A DNA stretch of 64,000 nt from VXYL01 sp965243095 (GCA_965243095.1 OZ251530.1:2418001-2482000); one strand, 5' to 3'. Counted from the first letter of the stretch, positions 8,205 to 17,809 are shown. Notes: generated by a model not told the origin, from the letters alone. Program-made: numbers and translations.

Positions 8205-9530
8205 ATGAGAACGAGGGACGGCAGGGCAAATGGACAGGACGGCTCGCCAACAGCCAGGTGCAGCGTGTGCGGCCCGCCGGAGCTGTGGCGCATGGTGGAC
8301 GAGATGCTCGTAGCCGGGCAACAGGCGAACGAACGGAAGGGGCCACTTGGGCCTGCGCTGACCGCCGCCCAGTCCCCGGCAACGCGGCAAGCGGTCAATG
8401 GCACAGCCAACGCCGACCCATTCGACCTCGCGTTCGAGGACCCGGAGTACCTGTGCCGGCAGCTCATCACCTACATTGGCAACAAGCGCGCCTTGCTTGG
8501 GCAGATCGGCGCGGCCGTGGAGGCGGTGAAGAGGCGGCTTGGCAAACCCAAGCTGCGCGTATTCGACGTCTTCAGCGGTTCCGGCGTGGTTTCCCGCTAC
8601 TTGAAGGCGCATGCGTCGTACCTCGCGAGCAACGACATCGAGGACTACGCGGCGACCATCGCGCGCTGCTACCTCCGCAACCACTCCACGGTGGACTTCC
8701 CGCTGCTCGGCGAGACCATCGCCGACCTCAATGCACGGGTGGACGACGGACACTGGCCGACCGGGTTCATCCAAGAGCTCTACGCGCCAAAGAACGAAGA
8801 CGCCATCACCGCCGACGATCGCGTCTTCTACACCATCGCCAACGCCCGCCGCTTGGACAACTACCGCCGCATGATGGACGACACGCCGCCGGATTGTCGG
8901 GACATGGTGCTGGCGTCGCTGTTGCACAAGGCATCCGTGCATGCCAACAACGGCGGCGTCTTCAAGGGCTTCTACAAGAACAGGCACACCGGCATTGGCC
9001 AATACGGTGGCACGTCCGCGGACGCCTTGACGCGCATTCGCGGCCCGATCCGCCTCGAACTGCCGGTGCTGAGCAGATTCGAGTGCGACTACCGCGTCCA
9101 TCAAGGCGACGCTAATCAAGTGGCGCACAGCGTCAAGGACATGGACATCGCCTATATCGATCCGCCGTACAACCAGCATCCATACGGCTCGAACTACTTC
9201 ATGCTGAACCTGCTCGTCCACTACCGGAGGCCAAAGCGGATCAGCCGCGTATCCGGGATACCCGTGGACTGGCAGCGCTCCGGCTACAATGTTCGCGCCC
9301 GCTCGCTGCCGCTGCTACGGCAATTGTTCGATGCCTTGGACGCCAGGTTTCTCTTGGTCTCCTTCAACGACGACTGCTTCATCCGCCCGGAAGAAATGCA
9401 GGCGACGTTGAATCGCCTAGGCACGGTGCATACGTTCGAGACACCGTACAACACCTATCGGGCCAGCAGGAACTTGCGGAGTCGATCCCTCCATGTGGTG
9501 GAACACCTGTTCCTAGTCGAGAGGTCGTAA
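8205..9530 (+). CDS. D12-class (alpha) DNA adenine N6-methyltransferase
   Basis: About 441 residues. Motifs occur in alpha-class order: motif X YIGNKRALLGQI (about residue 90), the SAM-binding motif I DVFSGSG (about 121) and, after a long target-recognition segment, motif IV DPPYNQHPYGSNY (about 319). DPPY identifies an adenine-N6 enzyme of the Dam/D12 family. It would protect host DNA against the nuclease encoded 2 bases downstream on the same strand. The first 70 or so residues look unconserved, so a later start such as the ATG at 8292 is possible. A type II modification enzyme is the most likely role. Confidence 0.85.
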   Translation: MRTRDGRANGQDGSPTARCSVCGPPELWRMVDEMLVAGQQANERKGPLGPALTAAQSPATRQAVNGTANADPFDLAFEDPEYLCRQLITYIGNKRALLGQIGAAVEAVKRRLGKPKLRVFDVFSGSGVVSRYLKAHASYLASNDIEDYAATIARCYLRNHSTVDFPLLGETIADLNARVDDGHWPTGFIQELYAPKNEDAITADDRVFYTIANARRLDNYRRMMDDTPPDCRDMVLASLLHKASVHANNGGVFKGFYKNRHTGIGQYGGTSADALTRIRGPIRLELPVLSRFECDYRVHQGDANQVAHSVKDMDIAYIDPPYNQHPYGSNYFMLNLLVHYRRPKRISRVSGIPVDWQRSGYNVRARSLPLLRQLFDALDARFLLVSFNDDCFIRPEEMQATLNRLGTVHTFETPYNTYRASRNLRSRSLHVVEHLFLVERS

Positions 9531-9532
9531 GT

Positions 9533-10246
9533 TTGGCACGCAAGGATCAACTTCGCCGGCAGCGCACCAAAACGGTCATCAATGCCACTTCCAAGCAACA
9601 GGAGACGGAGCTCGTCAAAGCGCTCAAGCGTACGGCGTTGCACTTGGACCGCGAGTTTCCCGGTGTTGAATTTTACCACGCGAAGCTGTGGAACATCGCC
9701 GACATCGTTCGTGACCTTGAACACACCTACGCAGATGTCGACTTTCATCACCACTTCAACAACACCTCGATCAAGCCCGACGGTGGCCTTCTTTGCCTCA
9801 AGACCAAAGAGGACAAAGATACGATCTTTCCGGTGTTGATATCTGAAGTCAAAAACCAAGGCACGAACGATCTGAGAAGGAAAGAGGGGCTGCCCCGGCA
9901 GGCGCGTGGCAACGCCATCGAGCGCCTTGGGAAGAACGTCATTGGATTGCGCACGGCTTTGATGCAGGAGAGCATATTTCCATTCGTGTGCTTTGGGTAT
10001 GGATGCGATTTTGAAGAATATTCGTATATTTTGGATCGAGTAACCACCATCGCCATGTTCGGCAGCTTGAACAAGACGTATCTCCACAACAGCGGCACCG
10101 ATGGTCAATTCAATCGAGGCAGCTTCTACTTCCGACGCGAACGGTGGCGCGTAAACGAAATGCTGTCGGTTATGAAAGACATTGCGGAGCGGTCCGTTCT
10201 CTACTACTTATCTAAGTATGGCAAGGAGTACTTCGGTGGGAGCTGA
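9533..10246 (+). CDS. EcoRI-family type II restriction endonuclease
   Basis: 237 residues from a TTG start preceded by GAGAGG at 9519-9524. The sequence follows EcoRI closely at its active site: NTSIKPDGG (EcoRI NSSIKPDGG) with Asp83, VLISEVKNQG (EcoRI VLVAEAKHQG) giving the Glu105-x-Lys107 pair, and GNAIERLGKN (EcoRI GNAIERSHKN), the helix that reads the GAATTC site in EcoRI. Together these form the PD-(D/E)xK centre and recognition helix. Recognition of GAATTC or a near relative is likely but not proven. The upstream D12 methylase should be its partner. It lacks a clear match for EcoRI's N-terminal arm; AT content is visibly higher than in flanking housekeeping genes, consistent with transfer. 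Confidence 0.88.
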   Translation: MARKDQLRRQRTKTVINATSKQQETELVKALKRTALHLDREFPGVEFYHAKLWNIADIVRDLEHTYADVDFHHHFNNTSIKPDGGLLCLKTKEDKDTIFPVLISEVKNQGTNDLRRKEGLPRQARGNAIERLGKNVIGLRTALMQESIFPFVCFGYGCDFEEYSYILDRVTTIAMFGSLNKTYLHNSGTDGQFNRGSFYFRRERWRVNEMLSVMKDIAERSVLYYLSKYGKEYFGGS

Positions 10247-10350
10247 CAGCGGTCACCGACCCCGGTGGAACAATACACGGGCTTGGCGAGAGAGGGAGGA
10301 TCGAAAAGATGGCGGCGACGGCCACCCATGCCGCCATTGAGAGGACGAGG

Positions 10351-11144
10351 ATGTCCTTGAAATCGTGCTTTGTGCTGTTCATCTTGACTGCATGGGCACT
10401 TGGCGTGAACGCGGACCCGCTAGCTGGTGGCGGGGCGCATGACAAGGAGGTGGAGCGGTACGCAAGTATCGAGATTGACATTCGCGGGCGGCGCGTCCGC
10501 AGCCCGCCGCAAACCGGCCGCGCGCCAAGCCGAGGCGATCGAGTTGGACGACCAAAGCGTTCCCGTGGTGATCAATTGGCAAGGCCGCAAAGAACCGCTG
10601 GACTTCGCATTGCAGCTCCACGACGCCTTCACCGAGTCCCAAGTGCTGGACACCGTGTTCGCGGGCCTCACCAGCGCCGACGCGCAAGTTGTCGAGCGCA
10701 CCATTTTCACGGGGGGCTTCTACGCCAACGTGATCGCCCAGCGCGACTGGCGGCCTACGCGCCGGTCCGCGGGGAACACCTGCGCAAGATCATGGACACG
10801 CGCACGCGCCGGCTGGAGAAGGTGCCAGGGCTCAAGGGCTTGCTGCTTGCCCACGCCCGTGCCGGCATGAGCCCGGCAAGCTGCCGCGAACGCGCGGAGC
10901 GACGCTCCCCGGAGTGGCCGTCGTGGATGCTGTCCATTGCGGCTTTGGCCCTGTACTCCGGGGCAAAGCGGAAGTGCGCGATCTGATCTTGGACATGGGG
11001 CGCTGCTTGGACGCCGCGGAGGCCAGCCAGAGCATCCTGCCGCTGTTGGCGGTCGGGCGGTTCCGCGGCGAGGCGGTGGAGGACTGGCGCATCGCCAAGC
11101 TGGCGAACATGCACGGAGCGCAGGGTTTGGGGATAGCCCCCTGA
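10351..11144 (+). pseudogene. Decayed gene for an exported protein of unknown family
   Basis: Starting at ATG 10351 the frame reads a signal peptide (MSLKSCFVLFILTAWALGV) and continues to about 10490. A neighbouring frame then gives protein-like sequence (IELDDQSVPVVINWQGR, LDFALQLHDAFTESQVLDTV, ERTIFTGGFYANVIAQRDW). A third block returns to the first frame (VRGEHLRKIMDTRTRRLEKV), and a last block in another frame (KAEVRDLILDMGRCLDAAEA to LGIAP) ends at 11144. No single frame is open through all of it. The best reading is one gene broken by several frameshifts, but I do not recognise the family. This covers most of the gap between the EcoRI-like nuclease and the second restriction pair; 11145-11226 shows nothing. 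Confidence 0.4.
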
Positions 11145-11226
11145 GTCGGCGACACCTTGGCGCCCGCGTTCTACACAAAAGGAGGTTCACCATACACAGA
11201 TGGGCAAATGGGCGTTGACGATTCGC

Positions 11227-11748
11227 TCAAGCGTCCACGTCGTCCATTGGCTGGTCTGTGTGGTCCGCGTAGACAAGCCTTCCATGCTCCTTCGCCCAAC
11301 TCTCCGGGAACGCGACGTGCGAAATCTCGTTCCTACTTCGGTCAAGCTGCCGTTCCGCTTCCAGCAGCATGACGTTGGGATCGATTTCGTAGATTGACTT
11401 GCAGCGTAGCTGGTCCTCTTTGTGGAAAGCCGCCAGAAACACACTCTTGTTGCGAGTGATCCGCCGTAGGGATCTTGCCCGTTTCTCCGGCGGAGCGCTG
11501 AACATCCGATCAAGTTGCCCGCTGCCGCCTTCCAAGCAAGAGAGATACTCGTATTTCGCGTCTGGATCGTTCGGGGCATGTGCATCGGCGTCACGTTTTG
11601 AGTGAATCAACTCGTGCCCCAATGTTTCCGCGATGATCATCTCCTTCACCAAGCCGGGTTGAAGCAGATTGGCGATGCCCACTGATCGTCCAAGATGCGC
11701 CGCCTCCAGAATCAAGGTTATGATCTTGCGGTAGATGCTCCGTGCCAC
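11227..11748 (-). CDS. Probable restriction endonuclease partner of the beta-class methylase
   Basis: About 173 residues from GTG 11748, whose first base is the last base of the methylase stop codon (TAGTG), so the two are translationally coupled. No named family is recognised. Visible features are ETLGHELIHSKRDADAH, then NDPDAKYEYLSCLEGGSGQL, which resembles the Asp...Glu part of a PD-(D/E)xK centre although no Lys follows at the usual place, and ISHVAFPESWAKEHG near the end. The gene position, directly behind a type II methylase, is the main reason for the call. A control or accessory protein remains possible. Confidence 0.55.
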   Translation of the reverse strand: MARSIYRKIITLILEAAHLGRSVGIANLLQPGLVKEMIIAETLGHELIHSKRDADAHAPNDPDAKYEYLSCLEGGSGQLDRMFSAPPEKRARSLRRITRNKSVFLAAFHKEDQLRCKSIYEIDPNVMLLEAERQLDRSRNEISHVAFPESWAKEHGRLVYADHTDQPMDDVDA

Positions 11749-12536
11749 TACAACAGCCCTGTCGAGCCGTTTGCCGCTCGCAACCGTTCGTTGGCGGCCA
11801 GGACGAAGTCCTGGTCTTGCTCCACAGCGATGAAGCGACGACCCAGCCGCTGGCACACGGCAGGGCAGGTTCCCACTCCCGCGAACGGATCCAGCACCAC
11901 GTCGCCAGGCGCAGAACTTGCCTTCACCAGACGTTCGATCAGCCGCTCGGGTTTCTGAATCGTGTTGAGCGCACGGCGGTCAACAAGCTCTCGGGATCTA
12001 TACGTAAGCTGTTTGATGTCTCCCCATACGTCTCCGGGATTCTTGCCCTTGCCGTTGAACTTCGTCCTGCCGTATTTCCCGCTTCTGACAGAGGGGACGC
12101 GCTCGCAACGCAGTCGATGCTCCAGCTCAACGAGCTGCGGCACGCGGATGGCGTCCAGATCGAACGTCCGCGGCTTCTCTCCTTTGATGAAGTAGCAAAT
12201 GACATCGTAGTTGTTGGTGTACTTCAACCTGCCTTGGGCAAGCCGGCTGGGCTGATACCAGACGAGCCTCGACCTCAGGTTCAGGAAGGGTCGGTAGTCG
12301 ATGAAGTCGATGCAATCGTGTTTGCCGAACAGATACAGGGAACCGCCCTCCCGCAGCTTCTGGGAGAAGATGTTGATCAGCTTGAGGTTGAACTCCTGGA
12401 TGCCGCCTACCCGATCCCAACTATTGCCCGTGACCCCATAGGGCCCGTCGCAGATCACGAGGTCGATGCTTCCATCCCGGACTTCGGGCAAAAGGTCGAA
12501 TACATCGGCCCGATAGATTCTGTCCAACTCCAGCAT
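11748..12536 (-). CDS. Beta-class DNA methyltransferase (N4-cytosine or N6-adenine)
   Basis: About 262 residues. Motif IV comes first (ICDGPYGVTGNSW, Asp30), and the SAM-binding motif I comes near the C-terminus (LDPFAGVGT, Asp216), followed by RRFIAVEQD. This order defines the beta class. Motif IV reads DGPY rather than DPPY. QKPERLIERLVKASSAPGD is the usual stretch before motif I. The ATG at 12536 has GGGAG upstream; a GTG two codons earlier is an alternative. It forms the modification half of the second restriction system and ends in a one-base overlap with the presumed nuclease gene. Confidence 0.85.
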   Translation of the reverse strand: MLELDRIYRADVFDLLPEVRDGSIDLVICDGPYGVTGNSWDRVGGIQEFNLKLINIFSQKLREGGSLYLFGKHDCIDFIDYRPFLNLRSRLVWYQPSRLAQGRLKYTNNYDVICYFIKGEKPRTFDLDAIRVPQLVELEHRLRCERVPSVRSGKYGRTKFNGKGKNPGDVWGDIKQLTYRSRELVDRRALNTIQKPERLIERLVKASSAPGDVVLDPFAGVGTCPAVCQRLGRRFIAVEQDQDFVLAANERLRAANGSTGLL

Positions 12537-12617
12537 CGTCACTCCCGTGGTGAACCATTGGCCGCCAGCTCGCGGCCTTGCATCGCGCCAATCGCACGGT
12601 CCACTACGCCTCTAGCC

Positions 12618-13106
12618 TTATTTGGCGGTGCCTTTGGCCGACACATATGTGCAACTGGGGCTCGCCGTTATCGAGTTGCCGTTGGCGCACATCGACAGGG
12701 TGCCGGAGAACGTGACCGTTTGCACGGATCGAGCCGCTCTGGACGAGACCCCCGCGGCGTCCAACGCGCAACTCCAGTCGATCGTCGCGTACAAATCTTC
12801 CTCGCCTTCCACAGCGTCCCGCCAGTGGATGGCGGAGTCCGTTTTTGGGCACACGAGAGGCTCTGTGGATCGTGTCGCCACGGCCGTCCACGACGATTGG
12901 GAAGAACACCTCACTCGGAGCGCGTTCCGGAGCAGGTTGCTGTCGCACGAAATGGACGGAGTCCCGGTCGACATGCCTTGGTCCCGCTGCAGGTTGTTGA
13001 CGATGGAGTAGGTGTGGTTGTTTTGCCTGTAGGCGCTTTGGGCGGCGGCAAACAAAGCCAGCGCCGCAACTGCCACGGCAGCCACGATCAGAACGAAGCG
13101 TCGCAT
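12618..13106 (-). CDS. Small exported protein with six cysteines, unknown function
   Basis: 162 residues from ATG 13106, preceded by a strong GGAGG at the right distance. The N-terminus is a clear signal peptide or anchor (MRRFVLIVAAVAVAALALF, cleavage likely near AAAQS). The mature part holds six cysteines (ISCDSN, RVRCSS, LVCPK, WSCALD, SMCANG, SPSCTY), suggesting three disulfides in a periplasmic domain. No family is recognised. It is on the same strand as the second restriction pair but separated by about 80 bases, and it diverges from the RND operon. It could belong to the island or be a resident gene. Confidence 0.65.
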   Translation of the reverse strand: MRRFVLIVAAVAVAALALFAAAQSAYRQNNHTYSIVNNLQRDQGMSTGTPSISCDSNLLRNALRVRCSSQSSWTAVATRSTEPLVCPKTDSAIHWRDAVEGEEDLYATIDWSCALDAAGVSSRAARSVQTVTFSGTLSMCANGNSITASPSCTYVSAKGTAK

Positions 13107-13328
13107 CGCGCACCTCCTTCGGTTGACGTATGGCCAGCATACCAGAACCGCTAGGGACAGCGCCAAGTGGCGTGATCCACCAATCCGTAGCGCACGTGGC
13201 CATGCGGCGAGCGTCGGGAGAGCTTGGATACGGACCCGCCAAGGAGAATTAGTTAATCTAATCAATCACTTACTTCCGTTGGCACGGATGTTGCTAGCCA
13301 TCGGGCGGGACCCGTTGGCTCTTTCCGC

Positions 13329-16300
13329 GTGAAGCTCATCCGCACCTTCGTCGAACATCGCTTGGCCGCCAATCTCGGCATGGGGTTGATGGTGCTGGCC
13401 GGTGTCTGGGCCATCAGCCAGCTCACGGTGCAGTTGAACCCGAATCAGCCGCGCCCGTACGTCAACACGCAGATCAGTTGGCGCGGGGCCAGCGCGGAGG
13501 ACGTGGAGAAGCTGGTCACCACGCCGCTGGAACAACGGTTGAAGAGCATCGCGGACGTGAAGTCGGTGTGGAGCGTCACCCGCGACGCCTCGTCGTTCGT
13601 GCAGGTGGAGATCGAGCCGGACGCGGACGTGCAGGACGCGGTGGATCGCATCAAGCAGGGCGTCTCGCAGATCCGCAGCTTCCCGGACGAAATCGAACCG
13701 CCTTCAGTGTACGCCGTGCGCCAGCGCGACTTGGTGGCGGCGGTGCTGATCACCGGCGGCGGCAGTCTGGAGGAGCTCGTGCCCTTGGCGCGGGAGATGG
13801 AGAACGAGCTGCTCGGCCGCGGTATCGACGTGGTGGAGTTCGTCGGCCTGCCGAGCCAGGAAATCGCCATCCAAGTGGACAGCCGCACACTGTTCGAGCT
13901 CGGCCTCACCTTCGGCGAACTCGGCGCGCAACTCGCGGCGCTGTCCACGGACGCGCCCGGCGGCACCGTCGGCAGCGGCGCCCTTTCGCGGCAACTGCGC
14001 AGCCTGGATCAGCGGCGCGGCGCGGCGGAGTTCGAGGAGTTGCCGGTGGTCACGGCGTCCGGCGCGCTGGTGCGGCTCGGCGACATCGCCACGATCGAAC
14101 GGCGCGGCTTGGTGGATCAGCCGTACATGATGGTCGGCGGCGAACCGGCCATCGCGCTGTTCGTGCGCCGCGAGCAGGAATCGGATTCGCTGGAGGCGGC
14201 GGAAAACCTCAACGCCTATCTGGACGCGAAGCGGCCCACCCTGCCGGACGGCGTGGCGCTTGGCCTCTTCTTGGAAGCCTGGGCGTTCATCCGCGACGAG
14301 CTGTCGCTCATCCTCGGCAACGGCGTCGGCGGCTTGGCGTTGGTGATCGTGGCGCTGGTGGTCTTCCTGCGGATGCGGGCGGCGTTCTGGGTGACGCTGG
14401 GCATTCCGGTCACCTTCATGGCGTCGCTGCTCGGGTTCTACTACCTGGGCGGCACCATCAACGCCGTCAGCCTCATCGGTTTCATCATGGCGCTCGGCAT
14501 CGTCGTGGACGACGCCATCGTCGTCGGCGAGGAGTCGCTCACGCAGTTCGACGCCGGCGCCTCCCCGGCGGACGCCGCCACCGCCGGCGCCAAGAACATG
14601 CTCGCGCCGGTGATCGCCTCGTCGCTGACCACGCTCTGCGCCTTCACGCCGCTGCTCGCCGACGACGGGCCGGTGCGCGAAATCGCCGTCATCATGCTGG
14701 TGGTCATCGCCGCGTCGCTTATCGAGTGCTTCCTCATTCTGCCCGGCCACCTGCGCCACGCCTTCGAGCGCTCGCGGGCGAAGGTGCCGGGCAAGTGGCG
14801 GCGGCGCTTCAACACCGGCTTCGCCAACTTCCGCGAACAGCGCTTTCGCCCGTTGGTGCGGCTGGCGATGGCCAATCGCGGCGTGGTGGTGAGCGCGGCG
14901 GTGGGCATGTTCGTGATCCTGCTGCTGGTGTGGCTCACCGGCTGGCTGAAGATGGAACTGAACCTCAACCTCGATTTCGAGGAAATCCGCGCCGACGCGC
15001 GTTTCGTCTCCGGCGCCGACGAAGACGCCAAGCGGGCGTTCGTGGCGCACTTGGAGGAAGCGTTGGCCGCCACCGACGCCGAACACGGCGGCGGCAATCT
15101 GGTCAACCACCTAGTGCAGATGAACGTCGCCAACATCAACAACGAGTTCAAGCGCGGCCGGCAGTTCGCGTCCATTCGCGTGGAACTGGTGTCGCCGGAG
15201 AAGCGCCGTCTCGACGCCGACGAGTTCGCCGCGGCGTGGCGGCGGAACGCGCGGCGCTCGCCGGTGGTGGACGCGCTGGCCATCGCCCGCGAACGCAGCT
15301 GGTCTTCGGACTTCTCCATCCTGCTGAAGGGAACGGACGCCGCCAATCTCAAACGCGCCGCGGACGACGTGATGGGCGAACTGACCACGCTGGAGGGCGT
15401 TTCCAACTTGCGCGACAACCTGCCCTGGGGCCGCGACCAGTGGCTGCTGCGCCTGACCACCGCCGGCCGGGCGCTGGGCCTTTCCACCGGCGACCTCGGC
15501 CGCCAGCTGCGCGCCGCCTACGACGGCCGGCGCATCCAGATCTTCCAAGACGGCGAGAACGAGCTGGAGGTGCGCCTGATGCTGCCGGAGGCGGAGCGCG
15601 CGGACACGGCGCGCATCGGCGGCTTTCCGGTGAAGACGCCCGGCGGCGAGATGCTGCCGCTGGCCACCGTCGCCAGCATCGAGGCGCGGCGCGGCATCGA
15701 CGCCATCCGCCACCACGACACCCGGCGCACGCTCACCATTCGCGGCGACGTGGACTTCAACGTGGTGAGCGGCGGCGAAGTGATTGCTTACTTCAACGAG
15801 CACATGAAGGAGCGGGTGGCGCGGGAATACGGCGTCAGCGCCGGCTTGGACGAGCTCAGCCTGGCCGAGGATCAAGCGGCCAGCGACTTCCTCATCCAGT
15901 TCCCCATCGCCTTGGCGCTCATCTACGTGGTGCTCGCCTGGGTGTTCGCCTCGTGGAGTTGGCCGCTGGCGGTGATGGCGGCGATTCCGCTGGGCCTCAC
16001 CGGCGCGCTGCTGGGCCATCTGCTGCTCGGCCTGCACATCAACCCGATGTCCCTGCTCGGGCTGTTCACGCTCACCGGCATCATCGTCAACGATTCGATC
16101 ATCCTGGTCAGCACCTACAAGCGCCTGACGCAAGCGGGGACGCCGCCGGCGCAAGCCATCGAGGACGCCGTGTGCCGGCGGCTGCGGCCGGTGCTGCTGA
16201 CGTCGCTGACAACCATGGCCGGGCTGTTTCCGCTGATGCTGGAGCAAGCGCCCATCGGCGCCATGTTCAAGCCGCTGGCGGCGGCGATTTGCTTCGGGTT

Positions 16301-16442
16301 GTTGTACGGCACGCTGCTGGTGCTGGTGGTGATTCCGGTGCTGCTGTCGCTGGTGATCGATGGGAAGGCGCGGGTTGTGAGTTGGCGGCGTGGGTTCGGG
16401 TCGTGGCTGCGTCCGGCAAGGGCTGCCGAGGAGGTTCGATGA
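13329..16442 (+). CDS. RND-family efflux pump, inner-membrane permease
   Basis: 1037 residues, the normal length for an AcrB/MdtB-type RND transporter that exports substrates with proton motive force. The start at GTG 13329 gives MKLIRTFVEHRLAANLGMGL, an RND-like first helix. Two halves each have a large periplasmic loop. Helix clusters are visible (LALVIVALVVFLRM, GFIMALGIVVDDAIVV with the proton-relay type Asp pair, and later LIYVVLAWVFASWSWPLAVM and GLFTLTGIIVNDSIILV). The substrate is unknown. The adaptor gene overlaps its stop codon; no outer-membrane channel gene is nearby. Two scraps of a related gene occur at 8086 and 20382. Confidence 0.9.
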   Translation: MKLIRTFVEHRLAANLGMGLMVLAGVWAISQLTVQLNPNQPRPYVNTQISWRGASAEDVEKLVTTPLEQRLKSIADVKSVWSVTRDASSFVQVEIEPDADVQDAVDRIKQGVSQIRSFPDEIEPPSVYAVRQRDLVAAVLITGGGSLEELVPLAREMENELLGRGIDVVEFVGLPSQEIAIQVDSRTLFELGLTFGELGAQLAALSTDAPGGTVGSGALSRQLRSLDQRRGAAEFEELPVVTASGALVRLGDIATIERRGLVDQPYMMVGGEPAIALFVRREQESDSLEAAENLNAYLDAKRPTLPDGVALGLFLEAWAFIRDELSLILGNGVGGLALVIVALVVFLRMRAAFWVTLGIPVTFMASLLGFYYLGGTINAVSLIGFIMALGIVVDDAIVVGEESLTQFDAGASPADAATAGAKNMLAPVIASSLTTLCAFTPLLADDGPVREIAVIMLVVIAASLIECFLILPGHLRHAFERSRAKVPGKWRRRFNTGFANFREQRFRPLVRLAMANRGVVVSAAVGMFVILLLVWLTGWLKMELNLNLDFEEIRADARFVSGADEDAKRAFVAHLEEALAATDAEHGGGNLVNHLVQMNVANINNEFKRGRQFASIRVELVSPEKRRLDADEFAAAWRRNARRSPVVDALAIARERSWSSDFSILLKGTDAANLKRAADDVMGELTTLEGVSNLRDNLPWGRDQWLLRLTTAGRALGLSTGDLGRQLRAAYDGRRIQIFQDGENELEVRLMLPEAERADTARIGGFPVKTPGGEMLPLATVASIEARRGIDAIRHHDTRRTLTIRGDVDFNVVSGGEVIAYFNEHMKERVAREYGVSAGLDELSLAEDQAASDFLIQFPIALALIYVVLAWVFASWSWPLAVMAAIPLGLTGALLGHLLLGLHINPMSLLGLFTLTGIIVNDSIILVSTYKRLTQAGTPPAQAIEDAVCRRLRPVLLTSLTTMAGLFPLMLEQAPIGAMFKPLAAAICFGLLYGTLLVLVVIPVLLSLVIDGKARVVSWRRGFGSWLRPARAAEEVR

Positions 16443-17809
16443 AGCTGTGGAACGCGAAGACGGGGCGGACGGACGCGGACGCTTCCCGCCGCCGCGCCGA
16501 GTGGCCGCCGGCGGGGCGCGTTCGCGCGCTGCTCGGCCGGGTGTCGCTGAAGGCATGGGTGGTGCTTGGCACCGTGGCCGTCACGGTGCTTGCCAGCACG
16601 GGCTTGGTGGCGTTCGCGCCGGCGCCGGATCGCCGCCCGGTGGCGGAGACGGCGGTGCCGGTTTCCAGCGAGGTGGTGGCCGCGGGCACGTTCGCTCCGG
16701 AACTGCATCTCTACGGCCGCGTGGAGACGCCCAACGCGGCAAGCCTCACGGCGCTGGTTTCCGCGACGGTCGCGAGCCTGGAGGCAAGCGAAGGCGACCG
16801 CGTTTCCGCCGGCGAGGTGCTGGTGCAGTTGGACGAGACGGACGCCCGGCTCCTGCTGCGCCGCCGCGAGGCCGAGCTGGGCGAAGCGCGGGCGGCCCTC
16901 GACGCGCTGGCCGTGGAAGGCGCGGACGACCGCCGCGTGCTGGCGCATCAGGAGGCGCTGGACGCGCTGGCGGCGGGCAAGGCGGAACGCTACCGGCAAC
17001 TGCGCGAACAGGGCTCCATCGCCGGCGAGACCTTGAACGCCGTGTTGCAGGAACGCCACGCCCAGGCCATCGCGCTGTCGCGCCAGCGCAATCTGGTGCA
17101 AGGCTTCGCCCACCGCCTGGCGCGCGCCGAGGCGCAACGCGAACGCGCCGCGACGGCGCTGGAGGAAGCCAAAGTCGGCTTGGCGCGCACCGCCATCCGG
17201 GCACCGTTCGCCGGCCGCGTGACGCGCATCAACGTGGCGCCGGGCGAGCTGGTTTCGCCGGGCCGAACCGTGGCCGAAATCTACGACGATGGCGCATTGG
17301 AAATCCGCGCCCAGATTCCCACCGAGCACCTGCCCGCATTGCAACAAGCGCTGGCCGCCGGCCGCAAACCCCCGGCGGAGGTGGACTTCGGCAGCCACCG
17401 CGCCAGCGGCGAACTCGACCGCCTCGCCGGCGCGGTGGCCAAAGGCCAGTCCGGCGTGGACGGCCTCGTGCGCCTGCATGCCGCCGCCACGCCACCGGAC
17501 TTGGGCCGCGCCGTCCGCCTCAAGCTGCGCCTGCCGCCCCTCGCCGACGTGTTCGCGGTGCCGGTGCAAGCGGTGTACGGCCAACGCCGCCTGTTCGTGA
17601 TCGAAGATGGGCTTCTTGCCGGTGTCGAGGTGGAACGGTTGGGCACCACCACCGCCCCGAACGGCACCCAGAAGCTGCTAGTCCGCGCCAACGCCCTCAG
17701 GAACGGCACCCGCATCCTGGTCTCGCAACTCTCCAACGCCGTAACCGGCTTGCGCGTGAGCACCGCGGGCCGGACCGACACCCTTGGCGACGTCAATGCA
17801 GAGGCTTAG
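16439..17809 (+). CDS. RND efflux periplasmic adaptor (membrane fusion protein)
   Basis: 456 residues. ATG 16439 overlaps the permease stop (ATGA), fixing the start and showing coupling. One transmembrane helix near residues 40-60 (WVVLGTVAVTVLASTGLVAF) anchors the protein. The first lipoyl half follows (ALVSATVASLEASEGDRVSA), then a long Glu/Arg/Ala coiled-coil hairpin (about 130-230), the second lipoyl half (AIRAPFAGRVTRINVAPGEL) and beta-barrel regions. The C-terminus ends in a membrane-proximal domain with PVQAVYGQRRLFVIEDG. It links the permease to an outer-membrane channel encoded elsewhere. Confidence 0.9.
   Translation: MKLWNAKTGRTDADASRRRAEWPPAGRVRALLGRVSLKAWVVLGTVAVTVLASTGLVAFAPAPDRRPVAETAVPVSSEVVAAGTFAPELHLYGRVETPNAASLTALVSATVASLEASEGDRVSAGEVLVQLDETDARLLLRRREAELGEARAALDALAVEGADDRRVLAHQEALDALAAGKAERYRQLREQGSIAGETLNAVLQERHAQAIALSRQRNLVQGFAHRLARAEAQRERAATALEEAKVGLARTAIRAPFAGRVTRINVAPGELVSPGRTVAEIYDDGALEIRAQIPTEHLPALQQALAAGRKPPAEVDFGSHRASGELDRLAGAVAKGQSGVDGLVRLHAAATPPDLGRAVRLKLRLPPLADVFAVPVQAVYGQRRLFVIEDGLLAGVEVERLGTTTAPNGTQKLLVRANALRNGTRILVSQLSNAVTGLRVSTAGRTDTLGDVNAEA

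Noticed and set aside
13478..16438. A long open frame parallel to the RND gene that continues into the adaptor gene
   Set aside because: Only its 3' part (from 16439) is protein-like. The rest is Arg/Ala/Gly-rich shadow sequence of the high-GC RND gene in another frame.
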